Shown here piece by piece: positions 8,003-14,994 of a stretch of DNA of 23,033 nt (position 1 is the stretch's first letter; each line of letters starts with the position of its first letter). The notes below the pieces were generated by a model. The model did not search any database, was not told the origin of the DNA, and saw only the letters and a list, made by a program, of their open reading frames with translations. The position numbers and the translations under genes are program-made. The stretch is from NCBI GenBank assembly GCA_023665325.1, contig JAMPED010000024.1, positions 1-23,033 of the forward strand. The letters run 5' to 3'. This stretch comes from Acetobacter sp. (GTDB lineage Bacteria; Pseudomonadota; Alphaproteobacteria; RF32; CAG-239).

Positions 8003-8794
8003 ATGCGTGTAATAATAAAATCTGATTATGATGAAGTTACCGATTGGGCGGCAACATATATTGCATACAAAATCAATCGAGCACGCCCAACACCAGAGAG
8101 GTCATTTGTTTTGGGATTGCCAATGGGGGATACACCAAAAGGAATGTATAAAAAGCTCGTTGAGCTTAATCACGCTGGTAAGCTATCTTTTGCAAATGTT
8201 GTTATCTTTTGTATGAACGAATTTATCGGGTTAGATAAAAATGCTCCACAAAGTTGTCACAGTTATATGTACGAATATCTCTTAAAATATATAGATACCA
8301 AGGCATCTAACATCTACATCTTAGACGGCAAAACTAAAAATTATGAAAAAGAGTGCGAAAATTTTGAGCTAGCGATTCGGCAAAAAGGCGGAATTGATTT
8401 ATTTGTTGGAGGTGTAGGGGCTGATGGTCATATTGCTTTTAATGAACCATTTTCTTCACTGGATTCTCGTACAAGAGTTAAAACCCTAACAACAGCAACA
8501 ATGAAAATTAAGGCAAAACTATTTGATAATGATATTAAAAAAGTACCTCATACGGTTTTAACCGTTGGCACGGGAACAATTATGGCAGCAAAAGAGGTTT
8601 TACTTTTAGCAACCGGTGAAGCCAAAGCCGCAGCAACCAGAGCCGCTATAGAGGGGGATGTTAATCATCGTTGGGCTGTAAGTGCTCTACAAATGCACCG
8701 TCACGGTCTGTATGTCTGTGATGAGGGGGCCGCTTCTAAATTGGAACAAGAAACAATAACTTATTTAAAAGATATTGAACGCAATGCATACTGA
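8003..8794 (+). CDS. nagB: Glucosamine-6-phosphate deaminase-like protein
   Basis: 263 residues, nearly the length of E. coli NagB (266) and collinear with it. The family converts glucosamine-6-phosphate to fructose-6-phosphate and ammonia in the cytoplasm. The ring-opening segment GVGADGHIAFNEPFSSLDSR is intact, with the Asp, His and Glu that correspond to Asp141, His143 and Glu148. The allosteric-type C-terminal VNHRWAVSALQMH is also kept. Unusually, the segment matching FNMDEY of E. coli reads FCMNEF, so the residue equivalent to Asp72, the proposed base of the isomerisation step, is Asn (codon AAC at 8216-8218). The phosphate-loop TGGTP is MGDTP. Activity may therefore be lowered or altered. 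A strong AAGGAGG site lies 6 nt before the ATG. It overlaps the next gene. Confidence 0.85.
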   Translation: MRVIIKSDYDEVTDWAATYIAYKINRARPTPERSFVLGLPMGDTPKGMYKKLVELNHAGKLSFANVVIFCMNEFIGLDKNAPQSCHSYMYEYLLKYIDTKASNIYILDGKTKNYEKECENFELAIRQKGGIDLFVGGVGADGHIAFNEPFSSLDSRTRVKTLTTATMKIKAKLFDNDIKKVPHTVLTVGTGTIMAAKEVLLLATGEAKAAATRAAIEGDVNHRWAVSALQMHRHGLYVCDEGAASKLEQETITYLKDIERNAY

Positions 8795-9485
8795 AGTTTT
8801 GTCTTGGCTTAAAGATAATGCTGAAGAACGATATCGGCAATTCTCAGCGAGGCTATTGCCATCAACGGTTAGTTTATTAGGGGTACGCATACCAACAATC
8901 CGGAAATATGCCAAAAGTCTGATAAAAGCGGGCAGGGGTAAAGAATATCTAGATATCTCTCCTAATAGATTTAAATATCAAGAAGAACTAATGCTCTATG
9001 CATTGGTTTTAGCAAACATAAAAATACCAACCGACGAGAAAATATCTCAACTCAAAAAGTTTCTGCCGTTTATTGATAGCTGGGCAATATGTGATATTTT
9101 TTGTGCGGATTTAAAAGAAGTGAAAAAATCTTCATTATTATTTTATGATACGTTCAAATCATTATTGAACTCGGAAAAGGAATATGAAATCCGCTTTTTT
9201 TATGTTTTAGCGCTAAATTATTTTATCATACCTGAATATATGGATAAGATTTTCAATCATCTCGCAGAGCAAAAATATGTTGGTTTTTACGACAAAATGG
9301 CTGCAGCGTGGCTAATATCCGTAGCTTATGTCAAATTTCCAACAGAAACAGAAAAATTTTTATTTAACACACCGCTTGATTCATTTGTGTTCAAAAAGTC
9401 TATCAGTAAAATTTGCGATTCGTTTCGAGTAAATAAAGAGGCTAAAATCCATTTACGAACTTTAGCCTCCACACATAAACCTTAA
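8784..9485 (+). CDS. AlkD-like DNA alkylation repair protein
   Basis: 233 residues from ATG at 8784; a TTG three codons upstream is also possible. The protein is all-helical and matches the DNA alkylation repair family of HEAT-like repeats. [14 protein letters not shown] near the N-terminus fits the family's GVRxPxLRxxAK signature, and [13 protein letters not shown] in the middle fits its (N/S)WxxxD segment. AlkD excises positively charged alkylated bases as a monofunctional glycosylase. Related members lack activity, so substrate is uncertain. The start overlaps the nagB stop by 11 nt, implying an operon. The stop TAA shares TTAA with the convergent glyA stop. An inverted repeat at 9438-9469 within the last codons looks like the glyA terminator. 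Confidence 0.8.
   Translation: MHTEVLSWLKDNAEERYRQFSARLLPSTVSLLGVRIPTIRKYAKSLIKAGRGKEYLDISPNRFKYQEELMLYALVLANIKIPTDEKISQLKKFLPFIDSWAICDIFCADLKEVKKSSLLFYDTFKSLLNSEKEYEIRFFYVLALNYFIIPEYMDKIFNHLAEQKYVGFYDKMAAAWLISVAYVKFPTETEKFLFNTPLDSFVFKKSISKICDSFRVNKEAKIHLRTLASTHKP
9431..9469 (-). terminator. Probable glyA terminator inside the convergent AlkD-like gene
   Basis: GAGGCTAAA (9438-9446) pairs perfectly with TTTAGCCTC (9461-9469) over 9 bp with a 14-nt loop. On the minus strand it is followed by TTTATTT (9437-9431). On the plus strand there is no T run, so it would act on glyA transcripts. It lies 12 nt past the glyA stop. Confidence 0.6.
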
Positions 9486-10738
9486 TCTTGATAAATAGGA
9501 AACGCTGAAGTCAATGCCAAAATACGTTCTTTAATATTCGGTAACATTGCTTCTGTATTCCCATTTACAATAGCCTCTACGACATCAGCAATCGCATTGC
9601 CGATAAGTTCAAACTCTTTTTCCTTAAAACCACGAGTTGTTCCGGCAGGTGTTCCTAGGCGGATTCCAGAGGTAACAGTCGGAGGTAATGGATCAAACGG
9701 AATAGCATTTTTATTAGCAGTGATATTAACCTTTTCCAGAGTTTCGGTCAGTTCTTTTCCGTTAATCCCTTTAGAGGTTAAATCAACTAATAATAAATGA
9801 GTATCTGTACCACCAGTTACCAAATTCAAGCCCCGCTTTTGTAATGTTTCCCCCAATATTTTTGCATTTTTAATCACTTGTGCGGAATACTCTTTAAATT
9901 CCTCACTCAATGCTTCTTTAAAGCAAACAGCCTTAGCTGCAATGATATGTTCCAATGGACCACCTTGCATTCCTGGGAAAATGGCGGAATTGATTTTCTT
10001 AGCAATATCTGCATTGTTAGTTAGAATTGCACCACCTCGCGGACCGCGCAGAGTTTTATGCGTCGTTGTTGTTACTACATCTGCAAAGTTAAGTGGATTC
10101 GGATATAAACCGCTAGCAACAAGCCCAGCAAAATGAGCCATATCGACCATCAATAATGCACCACATTCATTTGCAATCGCACGAAATTTCACAAAATCTA
10201 TCTGCCTTGGGTAAGACGAGCAACCAGCAATAATTAACTTTGGTCTATGATTCGTCGCCAAACTTTTAACTTGCTCATAATCAATCAATCCCGATTCTTC
10301 TTTAACACCATATTGAATAGCGTTAAACCATTTGCCAGAAACCGAAACTTTTGCACCGTGTGTTAAATGCCCGCCAGCATCTAAACTCATCCCTAAAATG
10401 GTATCTCCAGGTTTGAGCAAAGCACCATAAACAGCCATATTAGCTTGCGAGCCAGAGTGTGGCTGCACATTCGCAAATTGAGCACCGAAAAGCTGTTTTA
10501 ACCGGTCAATAGCTAGTTGTTCAACTTTATCCACAAATTCACATCCACCATAGTAGCGTTTGTTCGGATACCCTTCAGCATATTTATTGGTTAAAATAGA
10601 GCCTTGAGCTTGTAAAACAGCTTTAGATACAATATTTTCCGAAGCAATCAACTCCACATTATCTTGTTGACGTTTTAACTCTTCATCAATCGCAGTATAA
10701 AGCTCATTGTCAAAATCTTTCAAATTTTCTGTATGCAT
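9482..10738 (-). CDS. glyA: Serine hydroxymethyltransferase
   Basis: 418 residues, full length for bacterial SHMT. The PLP enzyme interconverts serine plus tetrahydrofolate with glycine plus methylene-tetrahydrofolate. Visible signatures are [10 protein letters not shown] (29-38), the [15 protein letters not shown] block (51-65), [13 protein letters not shown] (92-104), the cofactor-binding [11 protein letters not shown] (198-208) and [14 protein letters not shown] (223-236), with Lys228 as the Schiff-base lysine. GGAGAT precedes the ATG. It starts 12 nt after the rpiB stop, so rpiB-glyA is one operon, an arrangement seen in other alphaproteobacteria. Its stop codon overlaps the stop of the convergent AlkD-like gene by 3 nt. 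Confidence 0.97.
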   Translation of the reverse strand: MHTENLKDFDNELYTAIDEELKRQQDNVELIASENIVSKAVLQAQGSILTNKYAEGYPNKRYYGGCEFVDKVEQLAIDRLKQLFGAQFANVQPHSGSQANMAVYGALLKPGDTILGMSLDAGGHLTHGAKVSVSGKWFNAIQYGVKEESGLIDYEQVKSLATNHRPKLIIAGCSSYPRQIDFVKFRAIANECGALLMVDMAHFAGLVASGLYPNPLNFADVVTTTTHKTLRGPRGGAILTNNADIAKKINSAIFPGMQGGPLEHIIAAKAVCFKEALSEEFKEYSAQVIKNAKILGETLQKRGLNLVTGGTDTHLLLVDLTSKGINGKELTETLEKVNITANKNAIPFDPLPPTVTSGIRLGTPAGTTRGFKEKEFELIGNAIADVVEAIVNGNTEAMLPNIKERILALTSAFPIYQD

Positions 10739-10750
10739 AGCTATCTCCGT

Positions 10751-11179
10751 TTACATATCTAACATATCGATTCTGTTTTGATGGCGCCCACCTTCAAATT
10801 CCGTATTAAGGAAAATGCCAATACGTTTAGCAACATCTTCTTTTGCCATTGTTCTTCCACCAAAAACTAATACATTTGCATTGTTATGCTTTTTAACCAT
10901 TTCAGCCACTTCATCAGAGTAAAGTACCGCCGCACGGATTCCTTTATGTCTGTTAGCTCGAATGGAAATTCCGATTCCAGTACCGCATACCAATATGCCT
11001 AAATCAACTTGTTTATTAAGCACAGCAGCAGCAAGCTTGTCTGCAAACAAAGGGTAATCCACAGACTGAGTATCATTTGTACCTAAATCAACCACGTCAA
11101 TCTCTTTTTCTTTTAAGACATTGCTAATAAAGTTTTTCATTTCTAATCCGGCGTGGTCAGAAGCAATCGCAATTTTCAT
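10751..11179 (-). CDS. rpiB: Ribose-5-phosphate isomerase B
   Basis: 142 residues, typical for RpiB/LacAB-type isomerases, which interconvert ribose-5-phosphate and ribulose-5-phosphate. It shows SDHAG (7-11), VDYP (40-43), the catalytic CGTGIGISIRANR (65-77, with Cys65 and Thr67), HNNANVL (98-104) with the His used in ring opening, and GGRH (130-133) contacting the phosphate. AGGAG lies before the ATG. It is first in an operon with glyA. Upstream lies an AT-rich stretch of about 110 nt before the divergent tRNA promoter. I see no convincing minus-strand promoter there. Confidence 0.97.
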   Translation of the reverse strand: MKIAIASDHAGLEMKNFISNVLKEKEIDVVDLGTNDTQSVDYPLFADKLAAAVLNKQVDLGILVCGTGIGISIRANRHKGIRAAVLYSDEVAEMVKKHNNANVLVFGGRTMAKEDVAKRIGIFLNTEFEGGRHQNRIDMLDM

Positions 11180-11293
11180 ATTAAATCTCCTAAATTCAAT
11201 TGCCGAAACATTACCAAATCCTTAAAATAAATATAATCATTTCCGAAGATATACACAAGATAAAATTTTTTTCACAATTTTAAAAAAAATATG

Positions 11294-11321
11294 TTGACGT
11301 TCAAATTTTTTTATGTATATA
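11294..11321 (+). promoter_or_regulatory. Promoter of the tRNA-Cys/tRNA-Asn unit
   Basis: TTGACG (11294-11299), 16-nt spacer, TATATA (11316-11321), about 37 nt before the mature 5' end of tRNA-Cys. Confidence 0.6.
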
Positions 11322-11357
11322 TACAACTCACCAAGTTGATGTTGGTACTATTGAGTT

Positions 11358-11432
11358 GGCCGGTTGGCAGAATGGCTTATGCAGAGGACTGCAAATCCTT
11401 GTATATCGGTTCGATTCCGGTACCGGCCTCCA
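11358..11432 (+). tRNA. tRNA-Cys (GCA)
   Basis: 75 nt including encoded CCA. Acceptor stem GGCCGGT (11358-11364) pairs with ACCGGCC (11422-11428), discriminator T73 as expected for Cys. The anticodon loop CTGCAAA places GCA at 11391-11393, and the T-loop GGTTCGATTCC is standard. Confidence 0.97.
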
Positions 11433-11442
11433 ATAATATTAT

Positions 11443-11517
11443 TCCGACTTAGCTCAGCGGTAGAGCAATCGGCTGTTAACCGATCGGTCATCTGTTCGAA
11501 TCAGATAGTCGGAGCCA
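11443..11517 (+). tRNA. tRNA-Asn (GTT)
   Basis: 75 nt including encoded CCA. Acceptor stem TCCGACT (11443-11449) pairs with AGTCGGA (11507-11513), discriminator G73. Loop CTGTTAA carries anticodon GTT at 11475-11477. It lies 10 nt after tRNA-Cys and is surely co-transcribed. Confidence 0.97.
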
Positions 11518-11520
11518 TCA

Positions 11521-11560
11521 AAAAGCGTTCTTTAGAAATAAAGAGCGCTTTTGTTTTATT
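11521..11560 (+). terminator. Terminator of the tRNA operon
   Basis: A 14-bp stem, 11521-11534 with 11539-11552, closed by a GAAA tetraloop (11535-11538) with one G-U pair, then GTTTTATT. It sits between tRNA-Asn and the beta-lactamase start codon at 11571. Confidence 0.85.
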
Positions 11561-11570
11561 AAGGAAAACA

Positions 11571-12425
11571 ATGCGTATATTACTCCAAATCATAATGATT
11601 TTAGCTATTTGGGCTTGTTCACAAATTCCCCCCTATGCAACTACAATAAAAAATAAAAAGGCAGATATAGGTGTGGCAGTTGCTGATGAAAAGTCTTATT
11701 GGGAAAATAGCACTCGTGCATATCCGTTAATGAGCGTGTTTAAGCTCCATATTGCCGTAGCCATAATGGATAAGGTAAACAAAAATGAGTTAGCACTTAA
11801 TCAAACAATAAAAATTACCACAAAGGAATTAGATTCGAACACTTGGACACCAATGTTAAAAAAATATCCCCAAACCGGATTCGATATCAAGCTTAAAACA
11901 CTTCTTTATTATATGCTGGCAGAAAGCGATAATAATGCCTGCGACATCTTAATAGATAGAGCAGGGGGAATTTCCTCCGTTGAGCAATATATACATAGTA
12001 TAGGCTTAAAAAACACTACTCTGAAAGTAACAGAAGCTCAAATGCAAGAAGATGATATGCTGCAATACCAAAATACCGCCACCTTGCAAGATTTAATTTT
12101 ATTGCTAAAAAAGATAAATAATAACGAATTGTTTGTGCCCGAGCTACATAAAGAGTTAATAAATATAATGCAACAAACCAATACTGGAGAAAATAAGATA
12201 AAAAAATATCTACCACAAACGGTAAAAGTTGCGCATAAAACTGGCTCGTCATCTCGTTTACACAGTGGCAAAAAAATTGCTGATAATGATGTAGCGATTC
12301 TTAAAAAAGGGGATAAAAGCATCTATATAGTAATAATGATTGCCGATTCGTTGGAAACGGACGACGACAATGCTGAAATAATAGCTCAAATAGCTAAAAA
12401 TATCAGTCAAAAACATTTGCCCTAG
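11571..12425 (+). CDS. Class A beta-lactamase, subclass A2-like
   Basis: 284 residues from ATG 11571 (AAGGAA site 5 nt upstream). An N-terminal export signal ends near IWAC or PYA, giving a periplasmic, possibly lipid-anchored enzyme. All serine beta-lactamase motifs are present: SVFK (55-58, Ser70/Lys73), SDN (119-121, 130 loop), Glu155 in TEAQMQEDDMLQYQN (the Glu166 omega loop, of the PER/CblA/CepA type) and KTG (223-225). These enzymes hydrolyse penicillins or cephalosporins via an acyl-serine; the spectrum cannot be read. Oddities: the stretch between signal peptide and first strand (ADIGVAV) is very short, so helix 1 is mostly missing. Position 170 is Gln rather than Asn or His. No promoter is visible between it and the tRNA terminator. 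Confidence 0.9.
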   Translation: MRILLQIIMILAIWACSQIPPYATTIKNKKADIGVAVADEKSYWENSTRAYPLMSVFKLHIAVAIMDKVNKNELALNQTIKITTKELDSNTWTPMLKKYPQTGFDIKLKTLLYYMLAESDNNACDILIDRAGGISSVEQYIHSIGLKNTTLKVTEAQMQEDDMLQYQNTATLQDLILLLKKINNNELFVPELHKELINIMQQTNTGENKIKKYLPQTVKVAHKTGSSSRLHSGKKIADNDVAILKKGDKSIYIVIMIADSLETDDDNAEIIAQIAKNISQKHLP

Positions 12426-12440
12426 TTGGTGATACATAAT

Positions 12441-12477
12441 AAAAACCTCTAAAACTATATAACAATTTTAGAGGTTT
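12441..12477. terminator. Bidirectional terminator between convergent genes
   Basis: Perfect 12-bp stem AAACCTCTAAAA (12443-12454) with TTTTAGAGGTTT (12466-12477) and an 11-nt loop. The minus strand has TTTTTATTAT after it; on the plus strand only the stem's own TTT serves. It serves the beta-lactamase and the convergent gene. Confidence 0.8.
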
Positions 12478-12485
12478 AAACTGTG

Positions 12486-13004
12486 TTACTCCGCAAGGAG
12501 GCGTTTTAAGATTATGTTGCTTGTGTCAGGATCATATTCCTCTTTATCAACTCTGCAATGCACGCTTTCGCTGTATCCGGTTCTACCTTCTGCCCAAAAA
12601 TATCCTTTAGGCAAAGGTGTATCGCCGATAGCACGCCGCATTTTGTTGATTTTATCATAATTTTGGCGCAATATGGCAACCTCGTCCATAGTAAGCTTCG
12701 CACCGCCATATTTTTTGATAAAAGCGACCAGATTTTCAAGAAACCATCCATTGCCGCCGGCACACATATCAGAGATAACGAGTGTCGGACTGATACGATA
12801 GCCGATAACATCACCAAACGCACATTGAGGAAATTCACTTTCTTCACCGTTAGCATAAACATAACGAGGGCGAGTGTAATCCTCAACTTTTTTAACACGC
12901 AAATTCCGATAATCTTTCTTATGAATTATGCCACGCGTCTGCGAATCTTTAGGCATAGAATACATCTGGTCTTGATACTGGGGACCATCATATTTTCCAC
13001 TCAT
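12486..13004 (-). CDS. Unknown protein, possibly a divergent DUF1566-like protein
   Basis: 172 residues, no signal peptide, Tyr- and charge-rich. The first half has RYVYANGEESEF and then FGDVIGYRISPTLVISD. The second half has LTMDEVAILRQNYDKINKMR, then GYFWAEGRTGYSESVHC. The order (a YADG-like strand, an IGVxF-like strand, a helix resembling LPTxDELxxLYxNKxxIN, then YWSS-like WAEG) loosely recalls DUF1566/Lcl-C-type proteins common in gut bacteria. The match is by memory and weak. No Shine-Dalgarno is visible before the ATG. It is monocistronic and closes on a bidirectional terminator shared with the beta-lactamase. Confidence 0.6.
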   Translation of the reverse strand: MSGKYDGPQYQDQMYSMPKDSQTRGIIHKKDYRNLRVKKVEDYTRPRYVYANGEESEFPQCAFGDVIGYRISPTLVISDMCAGGNGWFLENLVAFIKKYGGAKLTMDEVAILRQNYDKINKMRRAIGDTPLPKGYFWAEGRTGYSESVHCRVDKEEYDPDTSNIILKRLLAE

Positions 13005-13186
13005 ACAAATATAGGATTTTTAACGAGGCTTATTTTCTTCCTACCTCAATTTATGAATAATGATAAACAAAGTCTTATAAATACAAAAAAAATCATAGCT
13101 ATGTCAGCTTTAAAGTCAATAATTTTATCAAAATAAATTTTGGTTGCATTCTGTGCAAGTGTATGTGAATAAATAATTTTTCCACC

Positions 13187-13217
13187 TTGACTTAGAGTAA
13201 CCTCTAAAAATTATCTT
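13187..13217 (+). promoter_or_regulatory. MerR-type promoter/operator of the alpha/beta hydrolase gene
   Basis: TTGACT (13187-13192) and TATCTT (13212-13217) are separated by 19 nt, an over-long spacer typical of promoters twisted open by MerR-family activators. Inside the spacer lies the dyad TTAGAG-TAAC-CTCTAA (13192-13207), placed where MerR dimers bind. No merR-like gene is in the window, so regulation would be in trans. Confidence 0.6.
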
Positions 13218-13248
13218 ATCGCTAGTTAATAAATGTAAGGAGAATGAT

Positions 13249-14289
13249 ATGAATATGAGAAAATTTTGCACATTGGGCTTTGCCGCTATGAGTTTTATTT
13301 GTGCTGCACCAGATTCGGTTAACGCTGCCGCACCAATAAACGATTGGGACAAGGTATTTGCGAAAAGCGATAAAGTAGACGTTCAAAAAGTTTCTTTTAA
13401 AAATCGTTACGGTATAGAGCTTGTTGGAGATTTATATACACCAAAAAATAAGCCGGAAGGAAAACTTGCCGCTATTACCGTTAGTGGTCCATTCGGAGCA
13501 GTAAAAGAACAATCATCGGGACTGTATGCACAAACACTGGCAGAACGCGGTTTTATCACATTGGCTTTTGACGCATCGTTTACCGGTGAAAGCGGTGGTG
13601 AGCCACGTCATATTGCCTCGCCAGATATTAACACCGAAGATTTCAGTGCCGCGGTGGATTATCTCTCAAATCGACCGGATGTAAATGCAGATAAAATCGG
13701 CATTTTAGGAATTTGTGGTTTCGGCGGATTCGCTCTGAATGCGGCAGCAATGGATACACGCATTAAAGCAACGGTAACTTCCACAATGTATGATATGAGC
13801 CGTGTAAACGCAAACGGATATTTCGATTCGATGGGTAAAGAAGAACGCTACGCCCTTAAAGAAAAGCTCAATGCCCAGCGAACCGAAGATTTTAAAAATG
13901 GAACATATGCCGTTGGCACAGGTTTACCAGACAAATTAACCGGTGATGAACCGCAATTTGTAAAAGATTATTACAGTTATTATAAAACACCTCGTGGTTA
14001 TCATAAACGATCTAAAAATTCTAATACAGATTGGACATTAACAACTGCGTTATCATTTATCAATATGCCGATTCTCACATATAGTAATGAAATCAAAAAT
14101 GCAGTGCTAATGTTACACGGAGAAAATGCACATAGCCGTTATTTCAGCGAAGACGCCTATAAAAAGCTCACCGGTGATAATAAAGAGCTCCTGATTATCC
14201 CAAACGCCAATCACGTCGATTTGTACGATAATCTCGAAAAAATCCCGTTTGATAAAATCACCGAGTTTTTCAAAGAAAACTTGCAATAA
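13249..14289 (+). CDS. Secreted alpha/beta hydrolase (YcjY/dienelactone-hydrolase-like)
   Basis: 346 residues with a signal peptide (MNMRKFCTLGFAAMSFICAA, cleavage probably after VNA, residue 26), so periplasmic or secreted. The alpha/beta hydrolase core shows the oxyanion-side VSGPFG (78-83), the strand ending in FDASFTGESGG (107-117), the nucleophile elbow LGICGFGG (153-160) with Cys156 as likely nucleophile, and NANHVDLYD (319-327) with the catalytic His322. Glu292 after LMLHG is a candidate acid. Cys at the elbow recalls dienelactone hydrolases. The substrate is unknown. AAGGAG lies 6 nt before the ATG. The MerR-type promoter points to induction by a chemical stress or effector. Confidence 0.8.
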   Translation: MNMRKFCTLGFAAMSFICAAPDSVNAAAPINDWDKVFAKSDKVDVQKVSFKNRYGIELVGDLYTPKNKPEGKLAAITVSGPFGAVKEQSSGLYAQTLAERGFITLAFDASFTGESGGEPRHIASPDINTEDFSAAVDYLSNRPDVNADKIGILGICGFGGFALNAAAMDTRIKATVTSTMYDMSRVNANGYFDSMGKEERYALKEKLNAQRTEDFKNGTYAVGTGLPDKLTGDEPQFVKDYYSYYKTPRGYHKRSKNSNTDWTLTTALSFINMPILTYSNEIKNAVLMLHGENAHSRYFSEDAYKKLTGDNKELLIIPNANHVDLYDNLEKIPFDKITEFFKENLQ

Positions 14290-14292
14290 ACT

Positions 14293-14326
14293 AAAAAAGG
14301 AGTCCAGATAAAAGGACTCCTTAAAT
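14293..14326. terminator. Bidirectional terminator
   Basis: 9-bp stem AAGGAGTCC (14297-14305) with GGACTCCTT (14314-14322), A run before and T-rich after. It is shared by the hydrolase gene (plus) and the minus-strand frame ending at 14328. Confidence 0.8.
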
Positions 14327-14327
14327 T

Positions 14328-14546
14328 TTACAGATTTTCTGGAAGTTCGGCAAAAATCAAAATATCACCATATACTTCAAGATAATAAGTAAGTTTCGTT
14401 GAGGTCTTATTATCTTCGCAAAAATATCCATTTTCTCCAAGCCAAGGTATATAAGACATATAAAGTTTGGGAAGTACTTTATGCTTGTGATATTGCAAGA
14501 TTTTCAAAGTGGTACTAAACTCTTTCATATACCGATGGAGCAACAT
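14328..14546 (-). pseudogene. Downstream part of a frame split by an in-frame TGA
   Basis: A 72-residue frame, hydrophobic and Tyr-rich (LYMSYIPWLGENGYF, then LEVYGDILIFAELPENL). It is in exactly the same reading frame as the 107-residue frame upstream. Only the TGA at 14570-14568 and six further codons before this one's ATG separate them. Read through, the junction would be AYGFIKA-stop-GAHKDDIMLLHRY, which looks continuous. Either it is the C-terminal half of a gene broken by a nonsense mutation, or a separately initiated protein: GAGGAG overlaps the TGA, but is about 17 nt from this ATG, farther than usual. No known family recognised. Confidence 0.5.
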
Positions 14547-14567
14547 AATATCATCTTTATGAGCTCC

Positions 14568-14891
14568 TCAAGCTTTAATAAAGCCGTATGCCTTTTTAAC
14601 CCATTGCTGTATTTGGTCAATCGGGGTATGGGCATATTCCAAATCAAGTAACTTAGAGTAGTCACTATTTATCGTTTTTAATAAAACAATTTTTTTGCTG
14701 TTCGGAAACAATATCCCCAATAAATAGTTTGCATCATCTGTACGATACGAATTAGAACGAGTGAACTGATTATCTTTAAAATAAACAAGCTCTAAAGGTG
14801 TATTACCGCACAATCTGTCAAGATACGCTTCCATCTGTTCAACGCTTGGGTTAAGCGCATCCAAAACTCTGAATAATTCATCTGTTGTCAT
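14568..14891 (-). CDS. Unknown 107-residue protein, possibly the truncated N-terminal half
   Basis: 107 residues, soluble and mixed alpha/beta in appearance: an N-terminal helix (DELFRVLDALNPSVEQMEAY), strands LELVYFKDNQ and KKIVLLKTI, and a C-terminal helix (IDQIQQWVKKAYGFIKA). I do not recognise a family; the layout is like small immunity or SMI1-type proteins, but that is only an impression. It stops at a TGA in frame with the 72-residue frame that follows, so it may be the front part of one 187-codon gene. A TTGACT/TATAGT promoter lies about 70 nt upstream. Confidence 0.6.
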   Translation of the reverse strand: MTTDELFRVLDALNPSVEQMEAYLDRLCGNTPLELVYFKDNQFTRSNSYRTDDANYLLGILFPNSKKIVLLKTINSDYSKLLDLEYAHTPIDQIQQWVKKAYGFIKA

Positions 14892-14958
14892 AATATTACA
14901 CGGCTTTTACGTGTTAGCTTTCTTTAATAATTAAATAAATAAGATTCTTACGATATAA

Positions 14959-14988
14959 ACTATATGGAAAAACGCTCAAAAGAGTCAA
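14959..14988 (-). promoter_or_regulatory. Candidate promoter for the split gene
   Basis: Minus-strand TTGACT (14988-14983), 18-nt spacer, TATAGT (14964-14959), starting right after the stop codon of the regulator gene at 14995. Confidence 0.5.
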
Positions 14989-14994
14989 GAAAAT

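Noticed and set aside
11180..11290. Promoter for rpiB-glyA
   Set aside because: The stretch is AT-rich and offers several poor matches (for example TTGTGA with TATATC at 18 nt); none stands out.
11364..11570. An upstream in-frame ATG that would lengthen the beta-lactamase to 353 residues
   Set aside because: The extension reads through both tRNA genes and their terminator. ATG 11571 has a good ribosome site and starts a clear signal peptide.
14568..14570. TGA decoded as an amino acid (alternative genetic code)
   Set aside because: nagB and pheS end in TGA at the expected protein ends, and Trp is encoded by TGG throughout the window.
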